DNA of 64,000 bases, from the NCBI GenBank assembly GCA_000153445.1, contig CH672397.1, forward strand, positions 292,930-356,929, given 5' to 3'. Positions 34,877-44,403 of the stretch are shown here, one piece after another (position 1 is the first letter of the stretch; each line of letters starts with the position of its first letter). The stretch is from a gamma proteobacterium HTCC2207 (GTDB lineage Bacteria; Pseudomonadota; Gammaproteobacteria; Pseudomonadales; Porticoccaceae). Below the pieces are notes generated by a model, which had not been told where the DNA came from, searched no databases, and saw nothing but the letters and a program-made list of their open reading frames with translations. Position numbers and translations under genes: made by a program.

Positions 34877-36616
34877 ATGTCTCACCGAAAACATCTTTTT
34901 TCACTACAGGTGGGGTATGCGCTTCGGGAAGCATTCGATGCGGGCTATATGCGCCGGGATTTCATAAGAGATGTGATTGCTGGAATGACGGTAGGCGTTA
35001 TTGCCATACCCTTAGCCATGGCAATGGCTATAGCCAGTGGCGTGCCTCCACAGTACGGCTTATACACCGCCATTATTGCCGGCACCATCATTGCGCTAAC
35101 CGGTGGCAGCCGCTTTAGTATCTCCGGGCCGACAGCGGCATTTGTGGTTGTTCTCTATCCGATAACTCTCAAATTTGGCTTGGCTGGACTGCTGTTGGCT
35201 ACGGTCATGTCGGGTTGCATCCTCATTGCCATGGCCTATGCCCGTCTAGGCCGATTTATTGAGTACATTCCTGAATCCGTGACATTGGGGTTTATCGGCG
35301 GTATCGCGATTGTCATAGCAGTCATGCAGATCCCTGATTTTATGGGTTTAATGATCGACGGGATGCCGGAAGGCTTCATCGGCACAGTTATGGCGATAGG
35401 CAGCAACGTGCAAAACCCAGACATGGGAAGCACACTAATCGGGGTATTTACCCTCGCGGTAATGATTTTCTGGCCACGATTACGCACGCCGATTCCCCCA
35501 CACCTACCGGCATTAGTATTGGCAGGCGTATTTGCGCTTGCCTTAACAGGGGCCGGAATCGATGTGGATACCATAGGCTCACGCTTCCACTATCTACTTC
35601 CCGATGGCAGCCAAGCCGCTGGAATCCCTCCCTACCTCCCCAGCATCGACTGGCCTTGGAACCGAGCTGGCGCCGGTGGGCAACCACTGGAGCTATCGAT
35701 GAGCTTGGTGTCAGAACTACTGCCCGCGGCCTTTGCCATCGCGATACTTGGCGCCATCGAATCACTTTTGTGCGCAGTCGTGCTCGATGATATGTCGGGC
35801 AAACGTCATAGTGCTAACAGTGAATTGCTAGCTCAAGGGCTAGCCAATGTGGTGACACCTTTCTTCGGGGGGATAACGGCGACAGCTGCAATCGCACGCT
35901 CAGCAACAAATTACAAAGCTGGGGCGGTATCTCCAGTGGCCGCTTTAATTCACTCCGCGGTCGTGCTAATGGGGCTGTTGCTGTTCGCCAATGCGCTGGC
36001 CTATGTGCCCATGCCAGCAATGGCGGCTTTATTAATGGTCGTTGCCTGGAATATGAGTGAGGCGCATAAAACCGTAAAGCTGATTAAGCGGGCCCCCTTG
36101 GGTGACATCTTGGTTTTAATGACCTGTCTTTTGTTGACCGTGTTCTTCGATATGGTGATTGCTATCACCGCCGGAATTTTGTTGGCGTCAGTGTTATTTA
36201 TGAAGGAAATTGCCACACTGACCAAGGTGATTGACGTGACCGACAACCCTGACTTTGCACACCAAGCTCTGCCTGAGAACTGGAGGGTATTTAAGGTTGA
36301 TGGCCCGATGTTTTTCGCGGCTGCTGATCGAATTTTGGGGGAGCTGGTTCAAAATACCCAAGAGCTTGACGGCCTAATTCTACATATGCGCTACAGCCCT
36401 TATTTGGATGCGGGGGGACTTTCCTCCATCGATAAGCTCGTGACTCATTGCCAAGCACAGGGTATACGTATTCGATTTACTGACTGGCAATTCCAAGCGC
36501 TAAAAACCCTTGCCAAAGGGCGTAGCTCTGAGAGGACGAGCCTTTTGGATATGTCGTTTTCGAGTCTAGACGATGCTGTAAATGATGTTCTAACTGCGAG
36601 CAAGCGCCATGAATAG
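34877..36616 (+). CDS. SulP-family anion transporter with C-terminal STAS domain
   Basis: 579 residues from the ATG at 34877, which has GGAGA 8 bases upstream (an ATG at 34862 is possible). The membrane domain begins RDVIAGMTVGVIAIPLAMAM and has the SulP motifs PPQYGLYTAIIAGT and FSISGPTAAFVVVLYP, with 10 or more helices to residue ~440. The STAS domain follows (FKVDGPMFFAAADRIL, LILHMRYSPYLDAGGL). SulP proteins carry sulfate, bicarbonate or dicarboxylates; the substrate cannot be told. GC is clearly higher than in the surrounding island, so it may have a separate origin. Confidence 0.9.
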   Translation: MSHRKHLFSLQVGYALREAFDAGYMRRDFIRDVIAGMTVGVIAIPLAMAMAIASGVPPQYGLYTAIIAGTIIALTGGSRFSISGPTAAFVVVLYPITLKFGLAGLLLATVMSGCILIAMAYARLGRFIEYIPESVTLGFIGGIAIVIAVMQIPDFMGLMIDGMPEGFIGTVMAIGSNVQNPDMGSTLIGVFTLAVMIFWPRLRTPIPPHLPALVLAGVFALALTGAGIDVDTIGSRFHYLLPDGSQAAGIPPYLPSIDWPWNRAGAGGQPLELSMSLVSELLPAAFAIAILGAIESLLCAVVLDDMSGKRHSANSELLAQGLANVVTPFFGGITATAAIARSATNYKAGAVSPVAALIHSAVVLMGLLLFANALAYVPMPAMAALLMVVAWNMSEAHKTVKLIKRAPLGDILVLMTCLLLTVFFDMVIAITAGILLASVLFMKEIATLTKVIDVTDNPDFAHQALPENWRVFKVDGPMFFAAADRILGELVQNTQELDGLILHMRYSPYLDAGGLSSIDKLVTHCQAQGIRIRFTDWQFQALKTLAKGRSSERTSLLDMSFSSLDDAVNDVLTASKRHE

Positions 36617-36831
36617 AAGTGCCTGTTGACTATTCAAAGGCATTTGAGTGGTTTTCAATGGCAGCTATAAGATGCGCTGCTTTGTACAATACTTATCTCA
36701 CACTTGTTGAGTTAAATATGGATATAAAAAATGATAGATCGGCTCGTTAATAATTATTATGATTGCTGATAGGCTTTATAAATTTCTTGTTATGCTCGGT
36801 CAGACCCCATCCAAATATTAAAGTAAGGGTC

Positions 36832-37572
36832 ATGAGATCACTAAACAATAAAGTTGCTATCGTTACAGGCTCGTCGCGAGGAATAGGCGCTCAGATAGCA
36901 ATAACACTAGCGGAGGCTGGAGCAAGCGTAGTTGTAAATTACTCTAGAAATCATAAACCAGCAGATAAAGTTGTCTCTGATATTAAAGCTAATGGTGGCA
37001 GTGCCATTGCTATAAAGGCAGATATAAGTAGCCCTAAAGAAGTCAAGCTAATGTTTGATTCGGCGATTAGCCAATTCGGTAAAATAAATATTCTTATTAA
37101 TAATGCAGGTTCGATTTTGTATAAAACAATTCAAGATACAACGGATGATGATTTTGATAAGATATTCTCTGTTAATGTGAAAGGTACATTTAATACACTT
37201 CGTGAGGCCGCTTCACGGCTTGAGAATGACGGGCGTATTATTAATTTTTCTAGCTCTACGACCCGCCTAATGCTACCCACATATGGAGTATATTGTGCCA
37301 CTAAGGGGGCTGTAGAACAGCTCACAAGAGTTTTTTCAAAAGAGGTTGGTGCGCGGAATATCACGGTCAACTCCATTTCACCAGGCCCAATCAACACTGA
37401 ACTTTTTACTGCGGGAAAAAGCGAAGAGGTTATAAATAGACTTGCGAGCATGTCTGCATTTGGCCGCATTGGTGAACCAGTAGATGTTGCTCGTATAGTG
37501 TCATTCCTTGTTAGTGAGGAAGCATCATGGGTAACAGGTCAGAATATTGGTGCAAACGGAGGGTTCGCGTAA
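36832..37572 (+). CDS. short-chain dehydrogenase/reductase
   Basis: 246-residue classical SDR of the FabG type. It has cofactor loop VTGSSRGIGAQIA, NNAGS, catalytic Ser in INFSSSTT, the YGVYCATKG Tyr-Lys pair, and SPGPINTELF. The basic residue after GSS favours NADP. The ATG at 36832 has a ribosome site (TAAGGG) and gives the usual N-terminus; an in-frame extension to 36763 is unlikely. The substrate is unknown. It is AT-rich, unlike the SulP gene before it. Confidence 0.88.
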   Translation: MRSLNNKVAIVTGSSRGIGAQIAITLAEAGASVVVNYSRNHKPADKVVSDIKANGGSAIAIKADISSPKEVKLMFDSAISQFGKINILINNAGSILYKTIQDTTDDDFDKIFSVNVKGTFNTLREAASRLENDGRIINFSSSTTRLMLPTYGVYCATKGAVEQLTRVFSKEVGARNITVNSISPGPINTELFTAGKSEEVINRLASMSAFGRIGEPVDVARIVSFLVSEEASWVTGQNIGANGGFA

Positions 37573-38214
37573 CAAGGATGTCAACCGGACAGTTTTTTTG
37601 CTACGTGCTTTTGTGAAAAAATGGCGCGTAACAAACTGCATCAGGTTGACAACTTTGTTAAGTTTTTTTACGCACGCCCACGAATCTAGGTACTTGAGAT
37701 TTATACACACTAAAAACATTACCATACCTTACCTGCGTAGATACTTTGCACGTAGGTTTGGACTTACAGCAATTCTAACGCATAAAAAACCCTGCGTTAA
37801 CAGGGCTTTGTCATGGGACTTTACAGTGTGTTTTTTCTTGGGGGAAGAATCATGCACATTAAATAAGACAGCTATGAGCAGAGAAGTTCACATTTGATTG
37901 ATTTGTTAATGATTTAAATAAGCATTGACTGTCATATTGAGCTTTAGGTGACACTTAAAGAGGCCTAAGTATACTTACAGAGTAGAGTGTGAATATCCAT
38001 AATGGTGCCTATTAGAGCTATTTGGCATCCACTTTGACCCTTGTTATTTTATAAACTCAGGCGAGATGTTGCATAGTCTCCTGTTGATTGTCTGTTATTT
38101 TTTTACCACTCCTAATATTTTAAAACTTATACCTGAACATAATCCATATTCCTGTCATAGATCAGTAAGCACACTAGCATTGTATATTAAGCATCAATTA
38201 GTCTAATGACATAT
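37573..38214. other. gene-poor spacer
   Basis: 642 bp with short frames only. A CCCTG-CGTTAA-CAGGG hairpin at 37791-37806 followed by CTTTGT could end the SDR transcript. The remainder is AT-rich and I see no gene that I would defend. Confidence 0.45.
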
Positions 38215-38285
38215 GTATGTTTCATAAGAAAGAGGGATCATACTAGAGTATGTTTCATAAGAAAGAGGGAGCATACTAAAGTATG
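38215..38285. promoter_or_regulatory. 33-bp tandem repeat with two palindromic operators
   Basis: Two 33-bp copies (38215-38247 and 38248-38280; two differences) each contain a CATACT-NN-AGTATG palindrome, at 38239-38252 and 38272-38285. The second covers the ATG of the XRE repressor gene at 38283. The layout fits autorepression by that protein. Confidence 0.65.
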
Positions 38286-38555
38286 AACGATGACTTGAGC
38301 GGGTGTTTACGTAAATTAATGAGAGAGCGCAGAATTTCCCAGACTGCGCTTGCCCGCGCGACTGGCGTACCACAACCCACAATTAATCGGATTCTGAATG
38401 GAGTTACTCTGAATCCTCGCCATGACTCAGTAGTGCATCTAGCCACTTTCTTTCATGTGACGCCTGACTCCATGTATGGGTCGCCTTCCAAAGAGGCCTC
38501 TTGGGGAGTTAGGCTTGATGACAATAGCCCTTCGTTCCTCAGTTATATGATCTAA
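38283..38555 (+). CDS. XRE-family helix-turn-helix regulator
   Basis: 90 residues. The helix-turn-helix is clear: LRKLMRERRISQTALARATGVPQPTINRILNG, roughly residues 9-40, and TLNPRHDSVVHLATFFHVTPDSMYG is the usual Cro/CI-type continuation. The gene is preceded by two palindromes, one overlapping its start codon. It is probably the repressor of its own promoter, as in small phage or island switches. It is the last gene of segment B. Confidence 0.82.
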   Translation: MNDDLSGCLRKLMRERRISQTALARATGVPQPTINRILNGVTLNPRHDSVVHLATFFHVTPDSMYGSPSKEASWGVRLDDNSPSFLSYMI

Positions 38556-38790
38556 AATCTGCAGCGCCTTATTTTCTTTTAATTTTGCAAGGCCTTCTAG
38601 CCAGTTGCTTGGACATAGCCGTATTAAAACAACTAGGAGTGGTATGTAGGGTTGGACTTAGAGTCTAAGCGGGCAGCCATAAACACTCTGAATATATTTT
38701 AATGCTCAGAGGGCCGTTTGTAGTGGCATAGTTAATTAAGCCAGCCTGTACCCATTATTGTACCCATACAAATAAAAAACTAACGAATAT
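38556..38790. other. end of segment B without genes
   Basis: No credible gene. TGTACCCAT occurs twice (38747-38767), a possible arm-type site like those at the other island ends. It leads into the terminator and att copy at 38791-38843. Confidence 0.4.
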
Positions 38791-38815
38791 AAAAAACCCC
38801 CTGCAAAAACAGAGG
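38791..38815 (-). terminator. tRNA-type terminator beside the att copy at 38830
   Basis: On the minus strand CCTCTG-TTTTTG-CAGGGG then a T run. Position and form match the terminators at 21181 and 45531. Confidence 0.7.
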
Positions 38816-38829
38816 ATTAATTGTTATAG

Positions 38830-38843
38830 ATGGCGGTGGGATA
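38830..38843. other. att core copy between segments B and C
   Basis: ATGGCGGTGGGATA, the last bases of tRNA-Ser(UGA) read on the plus strand. A tRNA-type terminator lies on its left. The match with the other copies ends at both sides within a few bases. Confidence 0.8.
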
Positions 38844-38896
38844 TCCGTATCTATAGTTTCTAACGCATCCAATTAGCTGTGAGGCTTTTGTTGCAC

Positions 38897-41800
38897 TTAT
38901 CGCGAAAGTACCTGCTTGCCATGCAGCAAGGTGTAGACCACCGGTAGGGATAACAGTGACAGTAACGAGGTTATTGCCAATCCACCCATGATAGTGACGG
39001 CCATAGACTGGAAAAACACATCCGATAGCAGAGGTGCCATGCCTGCGACTGTGGTCATTGCGGCTAACATAATAGGTCTAAAGCGGGAAACACAGCTGGC
39101 GACGATGGTCGATCGGGCGAGGGTTCCTGCCGCTGTTCGGCGATCGATTTCGCCGATCATAACAATCGCATTTTTAAGCAGCATACCAATTAGGCCGATC
39201 AGACCAAGAAGTGCCGGAAAATTGAACGGCAGTTGGGTGATCAGCAGCGCGCCGAGAACACCCACAGGTAGCAATAGTAGGCAGCTCCAGGCAACGATGG
39301 TCTGTCTGATACGTCCAAAGATAACCAGTGTTACCATCACCATAACTAGTAGCGCTAGTGGGAATTTTGTACCGAGAGAATCATTGGCGACCTTATTGGC
39401 TTCGTATTCTCCGCCCCATTCCAGCGTATACCCGTCGGGCAGTTTAATGGCCTCAATGTCGGCGCGGACGAGGGTCAATGCGTTGGCCGCGGTGCTGCCG
39501 TGGGCTGGGTTTGCCTGTGCGGTCAGGGTGCGTATGCGGCTGCGGCGGATAATTGTTGCGTCCTCTGCAATCAGGCTAGGCTCGTCTATAACGTGACGTA
39601 GGGGCACGTATCTTTGCTGGTCTCGACTCCAGACATTGCCATCAATGAGCTGGTTTTGCGTGGGCATGGGTCGACTGCGAGCGATGATTGGTACCTGTTT
39701 GTCATTGTCTCGCAGTACGGCGACGGGTGAGCCCGTGGTTACAAAGGCTAGCGCCTCGGCAATGTCTTGTCGATCGACACCGCTGGCCTGTGCGCGCGCG
39801 GCATCGACCATTGGCGACAGTGCCAAGGTCGGTTGTCGCCAGTCGGAACGAGTATTCATCAAACCCGCTTCCTGAAAAATCGTCAGTGACTTCTGCGACA
39901 ATGAGCGCAGAATAGCCACATCATCGCCTGAGAATCGGGCTTCTAGTTTCCATGCGCCGCTCGGTGTCATTTCGGCGCGCCTTACCATGACATCAAGGTC
40001 CGGTTCGCCGGCTAACAGTTGTCGACTAAATAGCACCAGCTCGGCGACGTCATCCATATTAGCTGCGCGGATCGCAAATTGTGCATAGGCTTGGTTTGGC
40101 CGTTCTGGAATCGTGACGACGGTAAAGCGAGACGCGCCCCTGCCGATCCAAGCAGTAATGTCGGTAATCTTGGGATTTTTGGCCAGTCTTGATTCGAGCT
40201 GGGCGGCTTTCTGTTCAGTGGCGTGAAGATCGGTCCCTTCAGGAAAGTAGAGGTCGACATAAAATACTGGGGTCGGCAGGTTAGGAAAGAATCCCTGTTT
40301 CAGCGAGCCGAAGCCCATCAGTCCTGCGATGGCGATGGCTAACAGTCCAACAAAACACAGGCGGGCATTTTTTAGGGCCGCGGATAGGCACCTCGAATAG
40401 AGCTTATATAACCAACCGTTGTAGATCGTCGACTCATCTTGGGGAGATGTCGTTGGCTGCAACAGATGTATGCCCAGCGAGGGAATGAGGGTGACGGATA
40501 ACACCCAGCTAAGCAACAGTGAGCCGCCAGCCACATAAAATAGCGACCCCATAAACTGTCCCGTTGAGTCACTCGATAAGCCAATGGGTGAAAACGCGGC
40601 CATACCTACGATGGTTGCGCCGAGCAGAGGTAAGCGTGTGTTGACGACTGTTTGGATCGCGGCTTGCCGTGCCGTTTGGCCCCGTTGCATGCCGGTTACC
40701 ATGCCTTCGGCTACCACGATAGCATTGTCGACGAGCATACCCATCGAGATCATCAGTGCAGCCAAGGAAATTCGGTGTAGCTGTATGCCTATGGCTGCCA
40801 TGAATCCGATGGTGCCCAGCACAGTGACCAATAAGACTGCACCGACCAGCAGCCCAGCGCGCCAGCCAGTGAACAGGCAAAGCACGACAATGACCGTGAA
40901 AATCGACAGGGAGAGGTTGATCAAGAAGCTGCTGATGGTGCGATCGACCACCCGATGTTGCTCGTAGATTGGTTGAATATCCATACCAACCGGCAGTGAT
41001 TTTTTAAGTGCATAGATCCGCTGCTCAACGACTTTGCCCACATCGACAACATTGGCCGACGTTATGACAGACACGCCAAGGGTGAAAACCCGTTGGCTGT
41101 TGTGGCGAATGATAATTTTGGGCTGGTCGGTTTCGACTCTAGAGATATTAGCCAGAGCACTGATCGGCACCATAGCGGAGGAACCGCTTTGACCCACTAG
41201 GATTTTTCCGAGTTGGTCTATGTTGCCCTCTAGTGGGGCGGGTGCGATGCGCATCCTTCGATCGCCAAAGCGTAATGAAGAAGCGCCATTAAGGGCGGTT
41301 TGCGCACGGATTTTGTCAAAGATAGCGTCACGGGAAATACCAAGTTGCACCAATTGGGCATCAATAAAGTCGAGGTAAACTCGCTCTTCTGGCAACCCGT
41401 CAATCTGCACCTTGGCGACATATTTGATCATCTGTAATCGACTCTGCAATAGCCGCGCCGCATCGTGTAACTCCGCGATCGAATACCCCTCGGGCAGTGT
41501 CACTGCATACAGAATGCCATAGACATCTGAAAAATCATCTTCAATATGCGGTGTTTGTGCCTCGGGGGGCAGACGTTCTGCCGCCTCAGAAACGCGGCGT
41601 CGAAGCTCGTCCCAAATTTGCGGCGCCTGCTCTCCTGTAACCCAATGATGCAGCTCAACTTCAACCTCTGAATGTCCTGGGACAGAGCGCGATTCCATAC
41701 GAGATATCCAGGGTAGCTCTCGCAATGACAGCTCAATTTGTTCAGTGACCTCTTGTTCGACCTCAAGTGCTGAAGCGCCCGGATACGGGGTCAGAATAAA

Positions 41801-41929
41801 GGCCTGTTTGATGGGGAAAGGGGGGTCTTCGAGCCGTCCAATATTTTCTAAACCATACAAGCCACTGACCACGCAGATAAGCGTGAACAACCAAACATAG
41901 AGCGGGTTTTTCAGAACGAATTCAGTCAT
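38897..41929 (-). CDS. RND-family multidrug/solute efflux pump (AcrB type)
   Basis: 1010-residue inner-membrane transporter of the HAE1-like RND family. It has the N-terminal helix (MTEFVLKNPLYVWLFTLI), a porter domain with ELPWISRMESRSVPGHSEVEVEL, and the mid-membrane block SLAALMISMGMLVDNAIVVAEG. The second half repeats it, with KNAIVMIGEIDRRT and a C-terminal LPVVYTLLHG. It works with the MFP protein encoded directly upstream; no outer-membrane TolC-type gene is adjacent. GC is higher than in the neighbouring island module. Confidence 0.92.
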   Translation of the reverse strand: MTEFVLKNPLYVWLFTLICVVSGLYGLENIGRLEDPPFPIKQAFILTPYPGASALEVEQEVTEQIELSLRELPWISRMESRSVPGHSEVEVELHHWVTGEQAPQIWDELRRRVSEAAERLPPEAQTPHIEDDFSDVYGILYAVTLPEGYSIAELHDAARLLQSRLQMIKYVAKVQIDGLPEERVYLDFIDAQLVQLGISRDAIFDKIRAQTALNGASSLRFGDRRMRIAPAPLEGNIDQLGKILVGQSGSSAMVPISALANISRVETDQPKIIIRHNSQRVFTLGVSVITSANVVDVGKVVEQRIYALKKSLPVGMDIQPIYEQHRVVDRTISSFLINLSLSIFTVIVVLCLFTGWRAGLLVGAVLLVTVLGTIGFMAAIGIQLHRISLAALMISMGMLVDNAIVVAEGMVTGMQRGQTARQAAIQTVVNTRLPLLGATIVGMAAFSPIGLSSDSTGQFMGSLFYVAGGSLLLSWVLSVTLIPSLGIHLLQPTTSPQDESTIYNGWLYKLYSRCLSAALKNARLCFVGLLAIAIAGLMGFGSLKQGFFPNLPTPVFYVDLYFPEGTDLHATEQKAAQLESRLAKNPKITDITAWIGRGASRFTVVTIPERPNQAYAQFAIRAANMDDVAELVLFSRQLLAGEPDLDVMVRRAEMTPSGAWKLEARFSGDDVAILRSLSQKSLTIFQEAGLMNTRSDWRQPTLALSPMVDAARAQASGVDRQDIAEALAFVTTGSPVAVLRDNDKQVPIIARSRPMPTQNQLIDGNVWSRDQQRYVPLRHVIDEPSLIAEDATIIRRSRIRTLTAQANPAHGSTAANALTLVRADIEAIKLPDGYTLEWGGEYEANKVANDSLGTKFPLALLVMVMVTLVIFGRIRQTIVAWSCLLLLPVGVLGALLITQLPFNFPALLGLIGLIGMLLKNAIVMIGEIDRRTAAGTLARSTIVASCVSRFRPIMLAAMTTVAGMAPLLSDVFFQSMAVTIMGGLAITSLLSLLSLPVVYTLLHGKQVLSR

Positions 41930-41939
41930 GCTCGCTGAT

Positions 41940-42992
41940 TCACCTAACTGCTGGGCTGGTTAGTGGGATAATTTTGTCGCCCTCTCTCAGTGCGTTGCCC
42001 CCTGCCGCGATAACCGTTTCACCGGCAGCTAAGCCCGCAGTAATAGTCACCCAGTCGGGGGAGGGCCTACCTACGTCCACCGGCCTTTTGTTGACAGTGT
42101 AATTTGGGGCTGAGGTAATCCATACGAAAAATCTGCCATCTACGTCTGTTTGTAATGCGGCCGTCGGCACCTGCGTCTGTTGTAGCGTCGGCGCCAGCTG
42201 CAAGAAAATTTGTGCGGTCATACCCTGTAGGGGCTGCCAGTCTGGCATTTTTTTCAGGGCAAAACGTGTTTTAAAGGTTGGCGTTGCTTCGCTTACCTGT
42301 GCCTGCTGTTCGACCCATGACAGTGGCCAGATGAGGCTTGGATGTGCGGTGAAGCGCGCATAAACAGAGGTAATACCCTGTTGGTTGATCGCTGCGACTA
42401 GGGTTTCAGGAATGTCAGTGACCAACTCGACGATGTCTGAACGGGTCAGTCGAGCAACTACATCGCCGGCGATTATGGCGCTATGATTCTGTTTGAATCG
42501 CTCCAGAACAATGCCGTCATATGGCGCGAGGATTTGGCTGTCCCTGAGAATCTCTTTGGCCTGCCCAACTTCAATATGCAGGAGCCTTTGGCGCGTGCGA
42601 GTCTGGTCCAGTGTGGAGATGGAGACTACACCTTTGTCATGCAGTTTCTCCATCCTCGAGAGTTCTTGTGTGGCCAGGATGAGGGAGGTACTGGCATAAT
42701 CCAGCTCCAGCTTGTGTTCACGGGCATCGAGTGCCGCGATCAATTCACCTTTTTTAATCTTTTGACCGGCACGAATTGGCAAGGCCACGAGTTGGCCTGA
42801 CACTTCGAATTGCAGGTCGATGCTGTCGCGATTGTGGATGCGGGCAAAAAGCCGATGCACATCGGGTTCGGTGGTGTTTTCTACAGCATACAGTTTTGCC
42901 GGCCGAGCCATTCTCAAGCTCGCTTGTTCAGAGGGGGGCTCGCTACAGCCACCCAATAACAGGTATAGGAGCAACCCAAAAACTGTTTTCAT
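41940..42992 (-). CDS. RND efflux periplasmic adaptor (MFP), lipoprotein
   Basis: 350 residues. The signal peptide ends in LLLGGC (Cys 16), a lipobox anchoring it to the inner membrane. A lipoyl/barrel-sandwich segment (VSGQLVALPIRAGQKIKKGELIAALD) is followed by the alpha-hairpin and the returning strand (DSQILAPYDGIVLERF), as in AcrA-type adaptors. It lies 10 bp before the RND gene and overlaps the TetR gene by 4 bases. Confidence 0.92.
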   Translation of the reverse strand: MKTVFGLLLYLLLGGCSEPPSEQASLRMARPAKLYAVENTTEPDVHRLFARIHNRDSIDLQFEVSGQLVALPIRAGQKIKKGELIAALDAREHKLELDYASTSLILATQELSRMEKLHDKGVVSISTLDQTRTRQRLLHIEVGQAKEILRDSQILAPYDGIVLERFKQNHSAIIAGDVVARLTRSDIVELVTDIPETLVAAINQQGITSVYARFTAHPSLIWPLSWVEQQAQVSEATPTFKTRFALKKMPDWQPLQGMTAQIFLQLAPTLQQTQVPTAALQTDVDGRFFVWITSAPNYTVNKRPVDVGRPSPDWVTITAGLAAGETVIAAGGNALREGDKIIPLTSPAVR

Positions 42993-43519
42993 GATACCAA
43001 CGCTAAAAGGCGTTGCTGTAATCTGTCTTTTTCCGCTGGTTCAAATTGGTAGAGCCCCAGGGTGTCAAGGAGTTGCATGCCTTGCACTGCAAGCACGACG
43101 GTGGTGCCAAGAGCGGGATCGCTTGCTTCTTTAACTAGGTAGTCAAACAGCATTGAAAAATACTCCCGCGCAGGGTCTAACAGGTCAGGATTCTCGGCGC
43201 CGCCTGCCAGTATGGCATTGGCGGTAGCTCGCTCGGTCAGCGTCAGGGCGAATTCAGTGTTGATCAATGCCGTCAACTGGGCACTGCGACCCTGCTTGGC
43301 TGTGCTTGACAGGAATAATGCCTTTCTAGTCGACAGCAAGTCCTCAAGCATGGCCTCTAACAGCGCCTGTTTGTTGGCGTAGTGATAGAGCAGACCACCT
43401 TTTGATACACCTGCGTGCTGTGCGACAGAATCGAGCGTCAAGTTTCCAGCGCCATGCTCTGCAACCAACGCCTGTGCGGAGGCGCGAATACGTGTGCGTG
43501 TTTTTTCAGCGGTGCTCAT
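42989..43519 (-). CDS. TetR-family repressor of the efflux operon
   Basis: 176 residues. The N-terminal helix-turn-helix (LTLDSVAQHAGVSKGGLLYHYANKQALLEAML) is the canonical TetR type, and the C-terminal ligand-binding half is all-helical. It is first in a TetR-MFP-RND operon with overlapping genes (ATGA). A palindromic site lies just upstream, so ligand-controlled autorepression of the pump is likely. The ligand is unknown. Confidence 0.9.
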   Translation of the reverse strand: MSTAEKTRTRIRASAQALVAEHGAGNLTLDSVAQHAGVSKGGLLYHYANKQALLEAMLEDLLSTRKALFLSSTAKQGRSAQLTALINTEFALTLTERATANAILAGGAENPDLLDPAREYFSMLFDYLVKEASDPALGTTVVLAVQGMQLLDTLGLYQFEPAEKDRLQQRLLALVS

Positions 43520-43528
43520 AAGTGCTTC

Positions 43529-43885
43529 TTAACAGTAAACAGTCCAGACGGTACAGTATGCTATTCGTTTTTTTATTGCAACTGCACTTCGAGCTCTACA
43601 TTGGTAAGGTTTTTGTCGGTAGCCTTTGAAGATATACAGGGTTGGCAGTCCACAGGTGTGATGCCAAAACTTATAGGATGAATGCTTTTTCCTGACAGAA
43701 AACTGACCAGAAGGTCGTTTCGCTCCTTTGCTTGGTCCCCTTGACCGAGAGCAATCCACATTAAAAATAGTGTAGTCATCAATCTCTGCATCTTCGACCA
43801 TAAATTGCAAAGTTAATCCGTCTGCGTTTTTCTCACCATAGCAACCAGTTGAATAGCAATCCACTTTGAGGTTAGTGATCAACAT
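43529..43885 (-). pseudogene. truncated copy 2 of the 202-residue island-module protein
   Basis: The first ~85 residues (LITNLKVDCYSTGCYG, GRFS-like SGQFSVRKKHSS, FWHHTCGL) match the 202-residue protein at 32083. Similarity stops abruptly near 43635. A short unrelated tail (ending YCTVWTVYC) runs to a stop 10 bp before the TetR start. The efflux cassette and its insertion probably removed the rest of the gene. It may still be translated, but is unlikely to be functional. Confidence 0.7.
43539..43552. promoter_or_regulatory. candidate TetR-family operator
   Basis: ACAGTCCAGACGGT is an imperfect 14-bp palindrome (10 of 14 positions) 20 bp upstream of the TetR start codon. Such sites are the usual targets for autorepression in TetR-MFP-RND operons. 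Confidence 0.45.
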
Positions 43886-43903
43886 AATCTTAGACCAATC
43901 GCT

Positions 43904-44134
43904 TTATAGGTTCTGCACAGGCATTTTTTGGCCTTCCAGAGATTTTTCCCGCTGATAAGGCCGAAACCCATGCAATAGGCAGGAGTAGGAAGAGCAAGAC
44001 GAAATAGACTCCTTAAAGCCCTTTTCTAGGTGGTCTGGTGTACAACCAAAGCACTCAGCGCATTTAGCGTTAATTGCCAATTTTCTTGAGCTAGGATTTT
44101 TCATGTACCTGAGAATAGGGTTGAACTTACTCAT
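43904..44134 (-). CDS. 76-residue Cys-rich island-module protein (copy 2)
   Basis: Residue-for-residue identical to copy 1 at 32703-32933, with the same Cys pattern, and the DNA is identical along the gene by eye. It again overlaps the alpA stop by 8 bases (44127-44134). The downstream partner gene is truncated here. Confidence 0.7.
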   Translation of the reverse strand: MSKFNPILRYMKNPSSRKLAINAKCAECFGCTPDHLEKGFKESISSCSSYSCLLHGFRPYQREKSLEGQKMPVQNL

Positions 44135-44348
44135 GATCAGCACCCTCAGCAGATTCCATAAGAGCGAGCATGTAATCATTGATGTCAGACGCCCACCAAC
44201 CAACAGCCTGTCCACCTCTGACCATTTTCTGACCTCGCGGAAACTTACCTTGGTTTATTAGATCGTAAACGTAGGACCGACTAAATGGAATGATTTTTGC
44301 GACTTCTTTCCAGCGGAGTAACCTTGGGATTTCGTTAATATCTTTCAT
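44127..44348 (-). CDS. AlpA-family transcriptional regulator (copy 2)
   Basis: 73 residues, same family and length as copy 1 (RLLRWKEVAKIIPFSRSYVYDL and GWWASDINDYM). The 3' half of the gene is nearly identical to copy 1 in DNA. The 5' half differs more: KII for QII, and RGQKMVRGG for KGYKLVHGG. Confidence 0.85.
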   Translation of the reverse strand: MKDINEIPRLLRWKEVAKIIPFSRSYVYDLINQGKFPRGQKMVRGGQAVGWWASDINDYMLALMESAEGADHE

Positions 44349-44403
44349 GTTTTGCGCCTTTATGTGATTAAAAGCGCGAGAATATATGGTGGAATACTAT
44401 GGC

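Noticed and set aside
37547-37897. 116-residue frame overlapping the SDR stop
   Set aside because: Starts inside the SDR gene in another frame, has basic random-looking composition and crosses a hairpin.
38830-38843. Partial tRNA gene at 38830, and likewise at 21218 and 28229
   Set aside because: Only the last 13-17 bases of tRNA-Ser match; no anticodon arm or D-arm precedes them, so they are att copies.
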